From contig NZ_JAGJCB010000002.1 of assembly GCF_017814435.1 (NCBI RefSeq), positions 186,001-250,000 on the forward strand: 64,000 bases of DNA, in the 5' to 3' direction. The DNA is from Mariniflexile gromovii. Lineage in GTDB: Bacteria; Bacteroidota; Bacteroidia; Flavobacteriales; Flavobacteriaceae. This document shows positions 56,910 through 64,000 of the stretch, piece by piece. The position numbers and the translations under genes were made by a program. The notes under the pieces are model-generated. The model searched no databases and had not been told where the DNA came from. It saw nothing but the letters and a program-made list of their open reading frames with translations. How positions within the stretch are numbered: position 1 is the first letter of the stretch; each line of letters begins with the position of its first letter.

Positions 56910-57078
56910 TGATATTTAGTAAATATAATTACTGATTAAGCAACCAAAAATAGAAAAGTAAAATACTATATAATATAACTCGAACAACAAAGAGTTTACA
57001 GAAATTCATTAATAATTAGTTTAATGTCTTATTTAGTTTAGTTGGTAAAGTGAGCTGTGGTGGCTCACTTTTTTTTTG
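56910..57078 (+). ncRNA. Candidate small RNA from a gene-less paralog copy
   Basis: The segment runs from just after a good -7 element to a strong terminator, about 170 nt, and has no ATG-started frame of note. Its last part, from 57002 to 57052, is identical over 51 nt to the 3' end and 3'-untranslated region of the gene at 57429-58025. The last codons are present but with a one-base insertion (frameshifted). It is either a decayed gene whose body was deleted or a transcribed small RNA. Confidence 0.4.
57047..57078 (+). terminator. Terminator, copy 1
   Basis: AAAGTGAGC pairs with GCTCACTTT around a 7-nt loop and is followed by a T run. The second copy has AAAGTGGGC/GCCCACTTT, a compensatory change that keeps the pairing. 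Confidence 0.85.
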
Positions 57079-57328
57079 CCTAAACTTTATCTTTTTCTAT
57101 TGAAGTACACATCTTACTCCTTAATATATAGAATATCATATTTATTCTTTTCTTATCTAAGGTATTACGTTTTCAATCTAATCGATTTACTAATAATCAT
57201 GTTCTATCTCTATTTTGAACATCGTTTTCATTTTCAATTTTAAAAAAATTCTGAGGCTTTTTTGCAGAACTATTCAAATTTAACACAGACATATGCTATA
57301 TTAACTTTACATAATGTTAATATTTTAT

Positions 57329-57345
57329 TAACAGATAATTTAGCA
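57329..57345 (+). promoter_or_regulatory. Conserved 17-bp box, copy 2
   Basis: TAACAGATAATTTAGCA, ending exactly 45 nt before the -7 element at 57391 of the first paralog gene. Confidence 0.7.
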
Positions 57346-57390
57346 CACATTTCGGTCAAGATGAATGTTTTTTCAGATGAAATACCAGCA

Positions 57391-57398
57391 TATATTTG
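57391..57398 (+). promoter_or_regulatory. -7 element of the first paralog
   Basis: TATATTTG, 30 bp before the ATG at 57429. Confidence 0.65.
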
Positions 57399-57428
57399 CC
57401 ATGTATTAACGTTATAAAAAAACGAATT

Positions 57429-58025
57429 ATGAAAAACGTAATAAACAACTCAAAAAAAGGATTCTTAATGGTAACATTATTTGCTACCTTGTTAAGTTTC
57501 GCAAATGAAGGATCATTCTCAACAATTAAAGATGACGCTAAAAAAACGGCTCTAACATTAACTAATGTAAAAGCAGGTAACCAATTATATATAAAGGATG
57601 CCAATGGTGTTATATTATATAATGAACTTATCCAGAAATCTGGTATATATGCTAAAGGTTTCGATTTAACATCTTTACCTGAAGGAGAATATGTTTTTGA
57701 ATTGGATAAAGATTTAGAAACTACAACAATTCCATTTACAGTAAGTTTTAAAAACATTGTAATAAATAGAAACAAAGAAACTACAAGTTACAAGCCTTAC
57801 ATGTCTCAAAAAGGAAACTTACTATTTGTTAGTAAATTGTCTCCAAACTTAGGAGCAGTAAAAATTAGCGTTTATGCCGATAACAACAATGATTACGAAT
57901 TACTTCACTCAGAAAAAATTGAAGGTTTACAATCTGTAGAAAGAGCTTATAAATTAGAAAAAGGAAATTATAAAATAGTAATTAACTCTGATAATAAAGA
58001 GTTCACAAAATTCATTAATAATTAG
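57429..58025 (+). CDS. Secreted beta-rich paralog 1, unknown function
   Basis: ATG 57429 is chosen because the identical start MKNV(I/L)NNSKKG(F/I)LMVT is kept in the next paralog. The 198-residue protein has a signal peptide ending SFANEGSF. It then has two beta-rich domains: residues about 30-115 (NVKAGNQLYIKDANGVILYN, LPEGEYVFELDKDLETTTIPFTV) and about 120-198 (NLGAVKISVYADNNND). The first resembles the Ig-like fold of T9SS-associated or DUF3244-like domains, but there is no sorting signal. It is about 50% identical by eye to the next gene. Its mRNA ends in a terminator shared with the gene-less copy upstream. Confidence 0.85.
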   Translation: MKNVINNSKKGFLMVTLFATLLSFANEGSFSTIKDDAKKTALTLTNVKAGNQLYIKDANGVILYNELIQKSGIYAKGFDLTSLPEGEYVFELDKDLETTTIPFTVSFKNIVINRNKETTSYKPYMSQKGNLLFVSKLSPNLGAVKISVYADNNNDYELLHSEKIEGLQSVERAYKLEKGNYKIVINSDNKEFTKFINN

Positions 58026-58052
58026 TTTAATGTCTTATTTAGTTTAGTTGGT

Positions 58053-58083
58053 AAAGTGGGCTGTGGTGGCCCACTTTTTTTTG
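58053..58083 (+). terminator. Terminator, copy 2
   Basis: AAAGTGGGC pairs with GCCCACTTT around the same 7-nt loop as the copy at 57047, followed by T8. Confidence 0.88.
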
Positions 58084-58202
58084 CTCTAATTTAATTATAG
58101 AGTATCATTTATTTATTATCCATTTCCTAAAGTATTTTCTTAAATATACATATTTAACCCCAATATATTCTATTTTAATTTAACACAAAATTGATGTAAA
58201 AA

Positions 58203-58219
58203 TAACAGATAAAATAGCA
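58203..58219 (+). promoter_or_regulatory. Conserved 17-bp box, copy 3
   Basis: TAACAGATAAAATAGCA, ending exactly 45 nt before the -7 element at 58265 of the second paralog gene. Confidence 0.7.
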
Positions 58220-58264
58220 TATAAATACATCAATATCAGTGTTTTAATAACTAAAAAGCGGTTG

Positions 58265-58272
58265 TACATTTG
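58265..58272 (+). promoter_or_regulatory. -7 element of the second paralog
   Basis: TACATTTG, a match to TAnnTTTG, 28 bp before the ATG at 58301. Confidence 0.62.
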
Positions 58273-58300
58273 TATTGTAAAACGTTAAAAAACCCAAATT

Positions 58301-58915
58301 ATGAAAAACGTATTAAACAACTCAAAAAAAGGAATCTTAATGGTAACAATGTTTGCTACCTTGTTAAGTTTCGCAAATGAAGTATCATTATTTAAAATTG
58401 AAAATGATGCTGAAAAGACCTCCATTACTTTAAACAATGTAAAGCAAGGAAACCTATTATCTATTAAGGATAATAATGGTGTTGTACTATATAAAGAACT
58501 CATTCAAGAATCTGGAACCTACACGAATGGTTTCGATTTAACCACACTTCCAAATGGTGGTTACATTTTTGAACTTGATAAAGATGTAGAAATACAAACA
58601 ATCCCTTTTACAGTATCAGTAAACACAGTTACTTTTAACAAAGAAATGGAAGCTACCATTTTTAAACCAGTAACAAGAGTTAAAGGCGATGTAGTTTATG
58701 TATCAAGATTGTCGTTAAACAAAGCTCCAATGGAAATAGCTATTTACCGTACAGACACTAATAACACTTTTAGCAACGAAGAACTTATTTATTCTGAAAC
58801 TATTGAAAATACAGAAAACACTAGCAGAATTTATAAGCTAACAGGCAGAAACCATGGTAATTACAAAATTGTTTTTACTACTGAAGAGCGTGTTTTTACT
58901 ACAGAAATTAACTAA
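58301..58915 (+). CDS. Secreted beta-rich paralog 2, unknown function
   Basis: 204 residues, with the same signal peptide (MVTMFATLLSFANE) and the same two-domain layout as the preceding gene: SITLNNVKQGNLLSIKDNNG and LPNGGYIFELDKDVEIQTIPFTV, then a second beta domain with an extra loop (YRTDTNNTFSNEELIYSE). Similar proteins occur as tandem families in Flavobacteriaceae. No catalytic motif is visible, so a binding or structural periplasmic role is likely. It ends at a bidirectional terminator shared with the radical SAM gene. Confidence 0.85.
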   Translation: MKNVLNNSKKGILMVTMFATLLSFANEVSLFKIENDAEKTSITLNNVKQGNLLSIKDNNGVVLYKELIQESGTYTNGFDLTTLPNGGYIFELDKDVEIQTIPFTVSVNTVTFNKEMEATIFKPVTRVKGDVVYVSRLSLNKAPMEIAIYRTDTNNTFSNEELIYSETIENTENTSRIYKLTGRNHGNYKIVFTTEERVFTTEIN

Positions 58916-58933
58916 CCAACCCTAATTACTATT

Positions 58934-58965
58934 AAAAAGAGTGGGCATTTTGCTCACTCTTTTTA
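58934..58965. terminator. Bidirectional terminator
   Basis: AAAAAGAGTGGGC pairs with GCTCACTCTTTTT (one G-T wobble) around a 5-nt ATTTT loop. The A and T runs on both sides let it serve both convergent genes. Confidence 0.82.
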
Positions 58966-58967
58966 AT

Positions 58968-60041
58968 TTAAAATAGTTTTAGCTGACCATCTTTAAACTG
59001 CTCATGCAATGGGGTGTTTAACTTAGGCATCACCTTATCTTTAAAATATTTTTGTCTCGCCAATTTTACAAGATTATTGATTTGTTCGGCAATTTTTCCT
59101 TCACCGCACATTCTGGTTCCGTAACGACTATCGTTTAAAGTTCCGCCGTGGCAACTTTCAATTTGATGCAGCACTTTTTCTGCTCTATCGGGCATGGTTT
59201 TGTGAATCCAATCGGAAAAAATTTCTCCAATGGCACCATTAAGTCTTACGATAGTATGTGCTATTCCTAAGGCACCATTTTCAGAAGCTGCTTTTGCTAA
59301 AGGCAATATTTCATGACTGTTTATAGATGGAATAATGGGTGCCAACATCACATTTACAGGAATACCATTATCACTTAAAGTTTTTACAGTTTCCAAACGC
59401 CGTTTTATGGTAGCAGTTCTAGGTTCTAAAACACGTCTGGTTTCTTCTGATAGCGAAGTAATTGATACATTTACCCCTATTAAATTGTCTTTTGAAAGCT
59501 CTTTTAAAACATCCAAATCCCTCAAAATCAAAGCATTCTTTGTAATAATGGCAACGGGGTGTTTGTATTTTAAAAACACTTCCAAACATTGTCTGGTAAT
59601 TTCAAATTGCTTTTCGGCAGGTTGGTAACAATCGGTATTACCAGACATTACTATGGGATGCGCTTGCCAACTTTTCTTTTTCAATAAGGCTTCCAAAAGT
59701 TTTGGCGCATCTTTTTTTACCATAATGCGACGCTCAAAATCCAAACCAGCACTATAACCCCAAAATTCATGACTGTTTCTCGCATAACAATAAATACACC
59801 CATGTTCGCAACCTTGGTAGGCATTCATGGAATAGGCCATACCAATATCCGGACTTTCAACTTTATTGACGATGGTTTTTGGAAACACCTCTAGATAAAG
59901 TGTTTTGTTTTTATCGCTTTCTTCTCCTTCTTTATGGCAGAATTCTAAAAAATCATCACGCATGTCGTGGCTTAATTCGAAGAATTTATTGGGTACATTA
60001 AGCTGAGCACCACGGCCTTTTATGGTAGATTTTGAATCCAT
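58968..60041 (-). CDS. PA0069-family radical SAM protein (SplB-like)
   Basis: 357 residues. The radical-SAM cluster-binding CxxxCxxC motif is in CEHGCIYCYARNSHEF near residues 76-84. This family is marked by the preceding SPDIGMAYSMNAYQG and the following GLDFERRIMVK. Its members resemble spore photoproduct lyase but are found in non-sporulating bacteria, and the reaction is unknown. It is monocistronic, with its stop just past the shared terminator. Confidence 0.92.
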   Translation of the reverse strand: MDSKSTIKGRGAQLNVPNKFFELSHDMRDDFLEFCHKEGEESDKNKTLYLEVFPKTIVNKVESPDIGMAYSMNAYQGCEHGCIYCYARNSHEFWGYSAGLDFERRIMVKKDAPKLLEALLKKKSWQAHPIVMSGNTDCYQPAEKQFEITRQCLEVFLKYKHPVAIITKNALILRDLDVLKELSKDNLIGVNVSITSLSEETRRVLEPRTATIKRRLETVKTLSDNGIPVNVMLAPIIPSINSHEILPLAKAASENGALGIAHTIVRLNGAIGEIFSDWIHKTMPDRAEKVLHQIESCHGGTLNDSRYGTRMCGEGKIAEQINNLVKLARQKYFKDKVMPKLNTPLHEQFKDGQLKLF

Positions 60042-60338
60042 TTTTAATAAAAATAAAGATTGTATGCAGAAAGTAGCACTTTAAAATTACTTATAATTTC
60101 CAGTGAAAACTGTTAAAAGAACAATGGGTTATTAACAAAGTAAGGTATTGAAAGAAAAATTATCTTTATAAAAGAAAAAAATCCATTTAGTTTATAAGCA
60201 CAAATTCGATCTTAAAAACAGATTCCTTAATGTTTTATCAAATATGTGTTAAATTGTCTGTGGAGTTAAAAAAATCCATATTTTAGACTTGTTCAAATTT
60301 TTTAAACTTTATTAAAGGATTTTAAGAAACAAACCGTT
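60042..60338. other. AT-rich spacer between divergent genes
   Basis: A 297-bp divergent intergenic region between the radical SAM gene and the membrane protein at 60339. I see no reading frame, hairpin or clear promoter box on either strand. Confidence 0.5.
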
Positions 60339-61022
60339 ATGAAAAAGCTTTATATATTACTTTTCGTTTTAATTACCAGCACTTTAACCGCACAAAACAG
60401 AGAGATGCTCTCGTATAAATTAGATGACGTGGTTAGTTTGGATGTTCCAAAAAATTTCGTGGAATCGGACACTATTGTAGATGGTGTACAAATACGCCAA
60501 ATTAGATTTAAAACCGATACTTACAATTTTATTGCCCAAAGAGTGCTTTTTGAAAATGAAGACCAAAAAACAAGTCTTTCTAGGCTGCCTTACGATTACG
60601 CCAGTTTAATTGATGAATATGAACGAGTTATAGCCAGAATGCGCTATAGAGTGCCTTATTACTTAAAAAACACGACACTTGTAAAAAAAGATGGTTTTAC
60701 AGGTTATAATTTGAAATTTGAAAACGATTTAGGAACCCCTACTTACGAGGCTGAATTTTACTTATTAAACAAAAATTTATACACGTTTTTCTATGCTAGC
60801 GACACGCAGTTTAATGCCGACGTTAAAACCGAGCTTTTCAACTCCGTTAAAATAAATACCGAGAACGATATTAGCCAATATTTAGGGAAAGCACCAAAAT
60901 ACAGATATGGCTACGTGTTGGCTACTTACTTCTTTTTAAGTTTATTTATTATTTGGGTTATTATTATTTCGATTAAAATTTACAGAAAGAAAAAAGGGAA
61001 GTCTAGTATTTTTCATGAGTAG
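60339..61022 (+). CDS. Exported protein with C-terminal membrane anchor, unknown
   Basis: 227 residues with a signal peptide (LYILLFVLITSTLTAQ). A soluble domain spans about 20-185, and a membrane helix near 190-213 (YVLATYFFLSLFIIWVIIISIK) is followed by a basic tail (KIYRKKKGKSS). The topology suggests a periplasmic domain anchored to the inner membrane. I do not recognise the family. The next small gene starts 43 bp downstream. Confidence 0.75.
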   Translation: MKKLYILLFVLITSTLTAQNREMLSYKLDDVVSLDVPKNFVESDTIVDGVQIRQIRFKTDTYNFIAQRVLFENEDQKTSLSRLPYDYASLIDEYERVIARMRYRVPYYLKNTTLVKKDGFTGYNLKFENDLGTPTYEAEFYLLNKNLYTFFYASDTQFNADVKTELFNSVKINTENDISQYLGKAPKYRYGYVLATYFFLSLFIIWVIIISIKIYRKKKGKSSIFHE

Positions 61023-61065
61023 GATTGGGGTTATATCCTTATTGTTTTCATTTTAAAAAGTAATT

Positions 61066-61269
61066 GTGAATCTTTATAAAATATCTATAACATTATTTAT
61101 TACAGTCGCAATAATGTTTTTTGTTGCGGTTGATCAGTTTACCACAACAAGTAATATCAATCCTATTATGAGTACAATTGGAGAGATTTGTTTTATATTA
61201 TGGCTTCCTACTTTTGTGATTTCAGTCATTTTAATTTTTCTACATAATTGTAGAAAATCAAAAAAGTAA
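61066..61269 (+). CDS. Small two-span membrane protein, unknown
   Basis: 67 residues from a GTG start. Two hydrophobic segments (about 5-24 and 39-60: ICFILWLPTFVISVILIFLH) flank a short polar loop, and a basic tail ends the protein. No ATG is available in the frame nearby. The gene is very AT-rich and its family is unknown. It sits between two unknown genes on the same strand, 31 bp before the DUF3800 gene. Confidence 0.5.
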   Translation: MNLYKISITLFITVAIMFFVAVDQFTTTSNINPIMSTIGEICFILWLPTFVISVILIFLHNCRKSKK

Positions 61270-61300
61270 TGTAATACTAAATAAAGGAAAAAACACTAAT

Positions 61301-62032
61301 TTGAAATACTATTTATTTCTTGATGAAAGTGGAGACCACGGATTAAAAACAATCGACAAAAGTTTTCCGATTTTTTTGTTGTGTGGAATTCTGATTTCTG
61401 AAGAAAATTACAGATTAATTAGGGCTGATATTAATCAAATTAAAATTGAATTTTGGAATAATAAAAATGTGATTTTCCATTCAAGAGATATTAGAAAATG
61501 TAATAATGAATTTCAAATATTATTTGATTTAGATATTAAAAAGAAATTTTATAATTCTATTAATAGTCTAGTAGAAAAACCTCTATATCATATTATTGCT
61601 GCTGCAATAAATAAAACAGAGTTCATAAAAAAATATGGAAAACTAGAAAACGATGTTTACGAAATATCTCTTTCTTTTATACTTGAAAGAACTGTTTTTT
61701 GTTTAGATAACCTTGGAAATTGTAATGAATTAGAGATAATTATTGAAAGAAGAGGGAAAAAAGAAGATACTAAACTTGGGGAACATATACAGAAAGTCAG
61801 GCAAATTGGGACATATTACGTTGACGCTGAAAGAATTCAAAATTATGGCTTCAAACCAAAGTTTAGTTGGAAAAATGAAAATATTAATGGACTTCAACTA
61901 TCCGATTTAATTGCTTATCCAATTGCAAGGAAAATTCTAAATCCCCAAGGCGTTAATTTATCTTTTGACAAATTAAAACATAATATTTACACAAAAAACG
62001 GTAAGGTTTACGGACTTAAGAAATTTCCATAA
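61301..62032 (+). CDS. DUF3800 domain protein
   Basis: 243 residues from a TTG start that lies directly before the conserved N-terminal motif YYLFLDESGDHG; no ATG is available upstream in frame. DUF3800 proteins have an RNase H-like fold, and the two acidic residues in DESGD are the expected metal ligands. Further conserved parts are WNNKNVIFHSRDIRK and GLQLSDLIAYPIARKIL. Members are often found in variable or mobile regions, including phage-defence islands, but the function is unproven. The gene is more AT-rich than its neighbours, which fits recent acquisition. Confidence 0.85.
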   Translation: MKYYLFLDESGDHGLKTIDKSFPIFLLCGILISEENYRLIRADINQIKIEFWNNKNVIFHSRDIRKCNNEFQILFDLDIKKKFYNSINSLVEKPLYHIIAAAINKTEFIKKYGKLENDVYEISLSFILERTVFCLDNLGNCNELEIIIERRGKKEDTKLGEHIQKVRQIGTYYVDAERIQNYGFKPKFSWKNENINGLQLSDLIAYPIARKILNPQGVNLSFDKLKHNIYTKNGKVYGLKKFP

Positions 62033-62270
62033 AAACAAAAAGGCTGAGAAAACCCAACCTTTTACGCCGACCGGGGACACCCCAATCCTAATATTTTTTA
62101 ACAACCTATTGTCGTTATACTCTGCAAAGGTAACAAAAATAAATAACCTCACCCAACAGAGTATTTAAAAACAACTAAATTTATCCCAAATTATATCTCA
62201 TCTATATCTTAATTACTCTTTTTAGTCGGAAAAACATACATAAACTAACATTATTATTTAACCCCAAAAC

Positions 62271-63053
62271 CTACTTCCCAGGAAAATTAGCCTTCCGCTT
62301 TTGTAAAAAAGCGGTAGTACCCTCCGTAAAATCATCGGTACCAAAACAATTTCCAAATTCCTCTATTTCAACATCATAACCATTAACACCATCTTCAAAA
62401 TTAGCGTTAATAGCTCGAATGGCCGAACTTATGGCAACCAATGAATTGTTTGAGATTTTATTGGCTATTTTTTCGCAAAGTGGAAGCAATTCTTCTTGTG
62501 GCACTACATGGTTTACCAAACCATAATTTAAGGCTTGGTTGGCATCAATCATATTTGCGGTCATAATCATTTCCATAGCGCGCCCTTTACCAATTAATTG
62601 AGGCAAACGTTGTGTGCCTCCATACCCGGGAATCACCCCAAGCGACACTTCTGGAAGTCCCATTTTAGCATTATCGCTCGCTACCCTAAAATGGCATGCC
62701 ATGGCTAATTCCAAGCCACCACCAAGCGCAAAACCATTAACAGCAGCAATTACGGGTTTTGATAGGTTTTCAACAAAATCAAACAGCATTTCTTGACCTT
62801 TAGCTGCCAGTTTTGTGCCTTCATTTACATTAAAATCGGCAAATTCGCTAATATCGGCACCGGCAACAAAGGCTTTTTCGCCACTTCCGGTTAAAATAAT
62901 AACTTTAGTGTCGTCATCTTCTTCCTCATCGTTAAAAGCTTCGTGCAATTCTTCAATCGTTTCTTTGTTTAAAGCATTTAATTTGTTTGGTCGGTTAATG
63001 GTTATGGTAGTGATACCATTGTTTTCTTCTACTAAAATATTTTTGTATGCCAT
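62271..63053 (-). CDS. Enoyl-CoA hydratase/isomerase (crotonase family)
   Basis: 260 residues of the crotonase fold. The oxyanion-hole region is AVNGFALGGGLELAMACHF near 100-118, and the catalytic Glu lies in GLPEVSLGVIPGYGGTQRL near 132-150. GSGEKAFVAGADISEF is the CoA-binding motif. It hydrates trans-2-enoyl-CoA to 3-hydroxyacyl-CoA, in fatty acid or short-chain acyl-CoA metabolism. It has a MITE-like element directly upstream (63074-63204), so its promoter must lie within or right beside that repeat. Confidence 0.95.
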   Translation of the reverse strand: MAYKNILVEENNGITTITINRPNKLNALNKETIEELHEAFNDEEEDDDTKVIILTGSGEKAFVAGADISEFADFNVNEGTKLAAKGQEMLFDFVENLSKPVIAAVNGFALGGGLELAMACHFRVASDNAKMGLPEVSLGVIPGYGGTQRLPQLIGKGRAMEMIMTANMIDANQALNYGLVNHVVPQEELLPLCEKIANKISNNSLVAISSAIRAINANFEDGVNGYDVEIEEFGNCFGTDDFTEGTTAFLQKRKANFPGK

Positions 63054-63073
63054 TGTTTTATTATTATTTAGAT

Positions 63074-63204
63074 GAGGCTGTCTGAAAAGTGTTTAATGTT
63101 TTATTTGTCAGGTTGAGCTTGTCGAAACCGATATTGATTATCAGTAAGTTGAAATATTTCGACAAGCTCAATATGACATAGAACTGCACTTTTCAGACAG
63201 ACTC
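63074..63204. repeat. MITE-like palindromic element, copy C
   Basis: 131 bp with 18-bp terminal inverted repeats carrying one mismatch (63074-63091 and 63187-63204; the inner 14 bp are perfect). Inside are AGCTTGTCGAAA and TTTCGACAAGCT, a perfect inner inverted pair. The core is shared with copies at 28384 and 37816. It begins 3 bp after the histidine kinase stop codon (reading the minus strand). Confidence 0.9.
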
Positions 63205-63207
63205 ATT

Positions 63208-64000
63208 TTATTCCTTGGGAAACGTTACCCTAAATATAGTGCCTTTATCTTTTTCGGTTGTAAATGTAATGGTGCCTTTATAGGTTTCTACCATGTTTTT
63301 AACCATGGCTAAACCAAGCCCCATACCACTGGTTTTGGTGGTGAATTTGGGTTCGAAAACCTTATCCACATTTTCTTCTAAAATACCCGAACCATTGTCT
63401 GCCACCGTAATAATCACATCTTTGGCATCGGTAGATACATTGATGCTTATTTTTGGGGTTATAGTATCTGGTATGGATTGAATAGCATTTTTAACCAAAT
63501 TGGTAACCACACGTATTAATTGGGTTCGGTCTAATTTAGCTATAATTTCTTCTTTCTCCGCCGAAAAATCGATATAATCTTCATTAAATATTTCTAAAGC
63601 GAGCCTTACAATATTCACCACATTTAAAGTTTCGTTTTGTTGCGCTGGCATATTTGCAAAATTTGAAAATGCAGATGCTATAGAACTCATGGTATCTATT
63701 TGCTGAATTAAGGTTTTGCTATATTCATCTAATTTGGAATGGATATTTTCATCTTGAGGATTAAATTTTCGTTGGAAGTTTTGAACTGTTAATCGCATGG
63801 GAGTTAAGGGGTTTTTAATTTCGTGCGCTACTTGTTTTGCCATTTCCCTCCAAGCCTGTTCGCGCTCGCTTCGTGCCAATTGTATGGCACTTTCCTCCAG
63901 TTCGTCAATCATGCTGTTATACGAACTCACTAGTGTTGATATTTCTTCACTGGTATCATTCACAATAATTTTTTGGTTGCGTTTTTCCAATCGGGTGGTA
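63208..64000 (-). CDS. Sensor histidine kinase (NtrY-like), C-terminal part
   Basis: The reading frame is open to the right edge, so the N-terminal sensor and membrane part are missing; the codons before the TTG at 63988-63990 (TTR) continue the frame. Visible are the end of a HAMP domain (SEEISTLVSSYNSMIDELEES), the HisKA H-box with the phosphorylated His in QVAHEIKNPLTPMRL, and the ATPase domain with N-box LVKNAIQSIPD, G1 DNGSGI, and G2 SGMGLGLAMV. The H-box type resembles NtrY-like kinases. The partner response regulator is not in the window. Confidence 0.93.
   Translation of the reverse strand, partial: TTRLEKRNQKIIVNDTSEEISTLVSSYNSMIDELEESAIQLARSEREQAWREMAKQVAHEIKNPLTPMRLTVQNFQRKFNPQDENIHSKLDEYSKTLIQQIDTMSSIASAFSNFANMPAQQNETLNVVNIVRLALEIFNEDYIDFSAEKEEIIAKLDRTQLIRVVTNLVKNAIQSIPDTITPKISINVSTDAKDVIITVADNGSGILEENVDKVFEPKFTTKTSGMGLGLAMVKNMVETYKGTITFTTEKDKGTIFRVTFPKE

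Larger units (their letters stand above)
56731..57428. other. Gene-less spacer containing a promoter plus 3'-end relic
   Basis: This 698-bp stretch has no coding frame of note. Its left part (56820-57080) is a copy of the promoter and of the 3' end plus terminator of the paralog at 57429, without the coding body. The middle part (57080-57300) is plain AT-rich DNA. Its right part is the promoter region of the first paralog, with the conserved box at 57329 and -7 element at 57391. Confidence 0.7.

Noticed and set aside
57356-57775. A 139-codon minus-strand frame over the first secreted paralog
   Set aside because: The plus-strand gene has promoter, signal peptide, paralog and terminator; the antisense frame has none and is not kept over the second paralog in full.

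Overview
The window looks like a chromosomal segment of a member of the Bacteroidota, most likely the family Flavobacteriaceae. The DNA is AT-rich and coding starts lack strong Shine-Dalgarno sequences. Several promoters carry the Bacteroidota-type -7 motif TAnnTTTG. The gene content is typical of the group: a type IX secretion (T9SS) cargo protein, a DUF4270 lipoprotein, atpD-atpC split from the other ATP synthase genes, an epimerase-type threonine dehydrogenase, and a TonB receptor with a surface lipoprotein. Genus cannot be decided by eye. I saw no tRNA, rRNA, CRISPR array, prophage or intact insertion sequence.

Layout. 1-14.8 kb (mostly minus strand): a DksA-like partial gene, ileS, a 1667-residue secreted adhesin-like protein, radA, a catalytically doubtful esterase-fold protein, and panC-panD plus a membrane protein. 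15-26.3 kb (plus): a truncated glycogen-synthase-like protein, DUF4270, glmS, a TonB receptor with an SGNH-hydrolase lipoprotein, and atpD-atpC. 26.4-29 kb (minus): a umuC-umuD pair in the unusual polymerase-first order and a small lipoprotein. 29.2-30.8 kb (plus): threonine dehydrogenase and a HupE-like membrane protein. 31-37.7 kb (minus): a complete RND efflux operon led by its GbsR/MarR-type regulator. 38-46.6 kb (minus): tex, envelope lipoproteins, ferritin with a tiny Cys-rich protein, and metG. 46.8-56.7 kb: LD-carboxypeptidase, a porin-like protein, several conserved unknowns, bacilliredoxin, a PlsC/acyl-ACP desaturase lipid pair, an HD hydrolase and an AraC regulator. 56.8-58.9 kb: tandem paralogous secreted proteins with a gene-less third copy. 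59-64 kb: radical SAM protein, membrane and DUF3800 proteins, enoyl-CoA hydratase, and an NtrY-like histidine kinase cut by the window edge.

The most interesting signal is at 56.8-58.9 kb. Three promoters each carry the same 17-bp box (TAACAG-W-TAA-WW-TAGCA) exactly 45 nt before a TAnnTTTG element. Two drive related secreted proteins. The third drives no gene and runs straight into a copy of the paralog's 3' end and terminator, so it may make a short RNA. A divergent AraC-family regulator sits next to it.

Other points of note: an isoleucyl-tRNA synthetase whose HIGH motif is rearranged to GVHH (a form linked to very high mupirocin resistance); three copies of a MITE-like palindromic element, each at the 3' end of a minus-strand gene; a palindromic intergenic repeat that appears to have inserted in frame into metG; and paired 7-bp tandem arrays between atpD and atpC.
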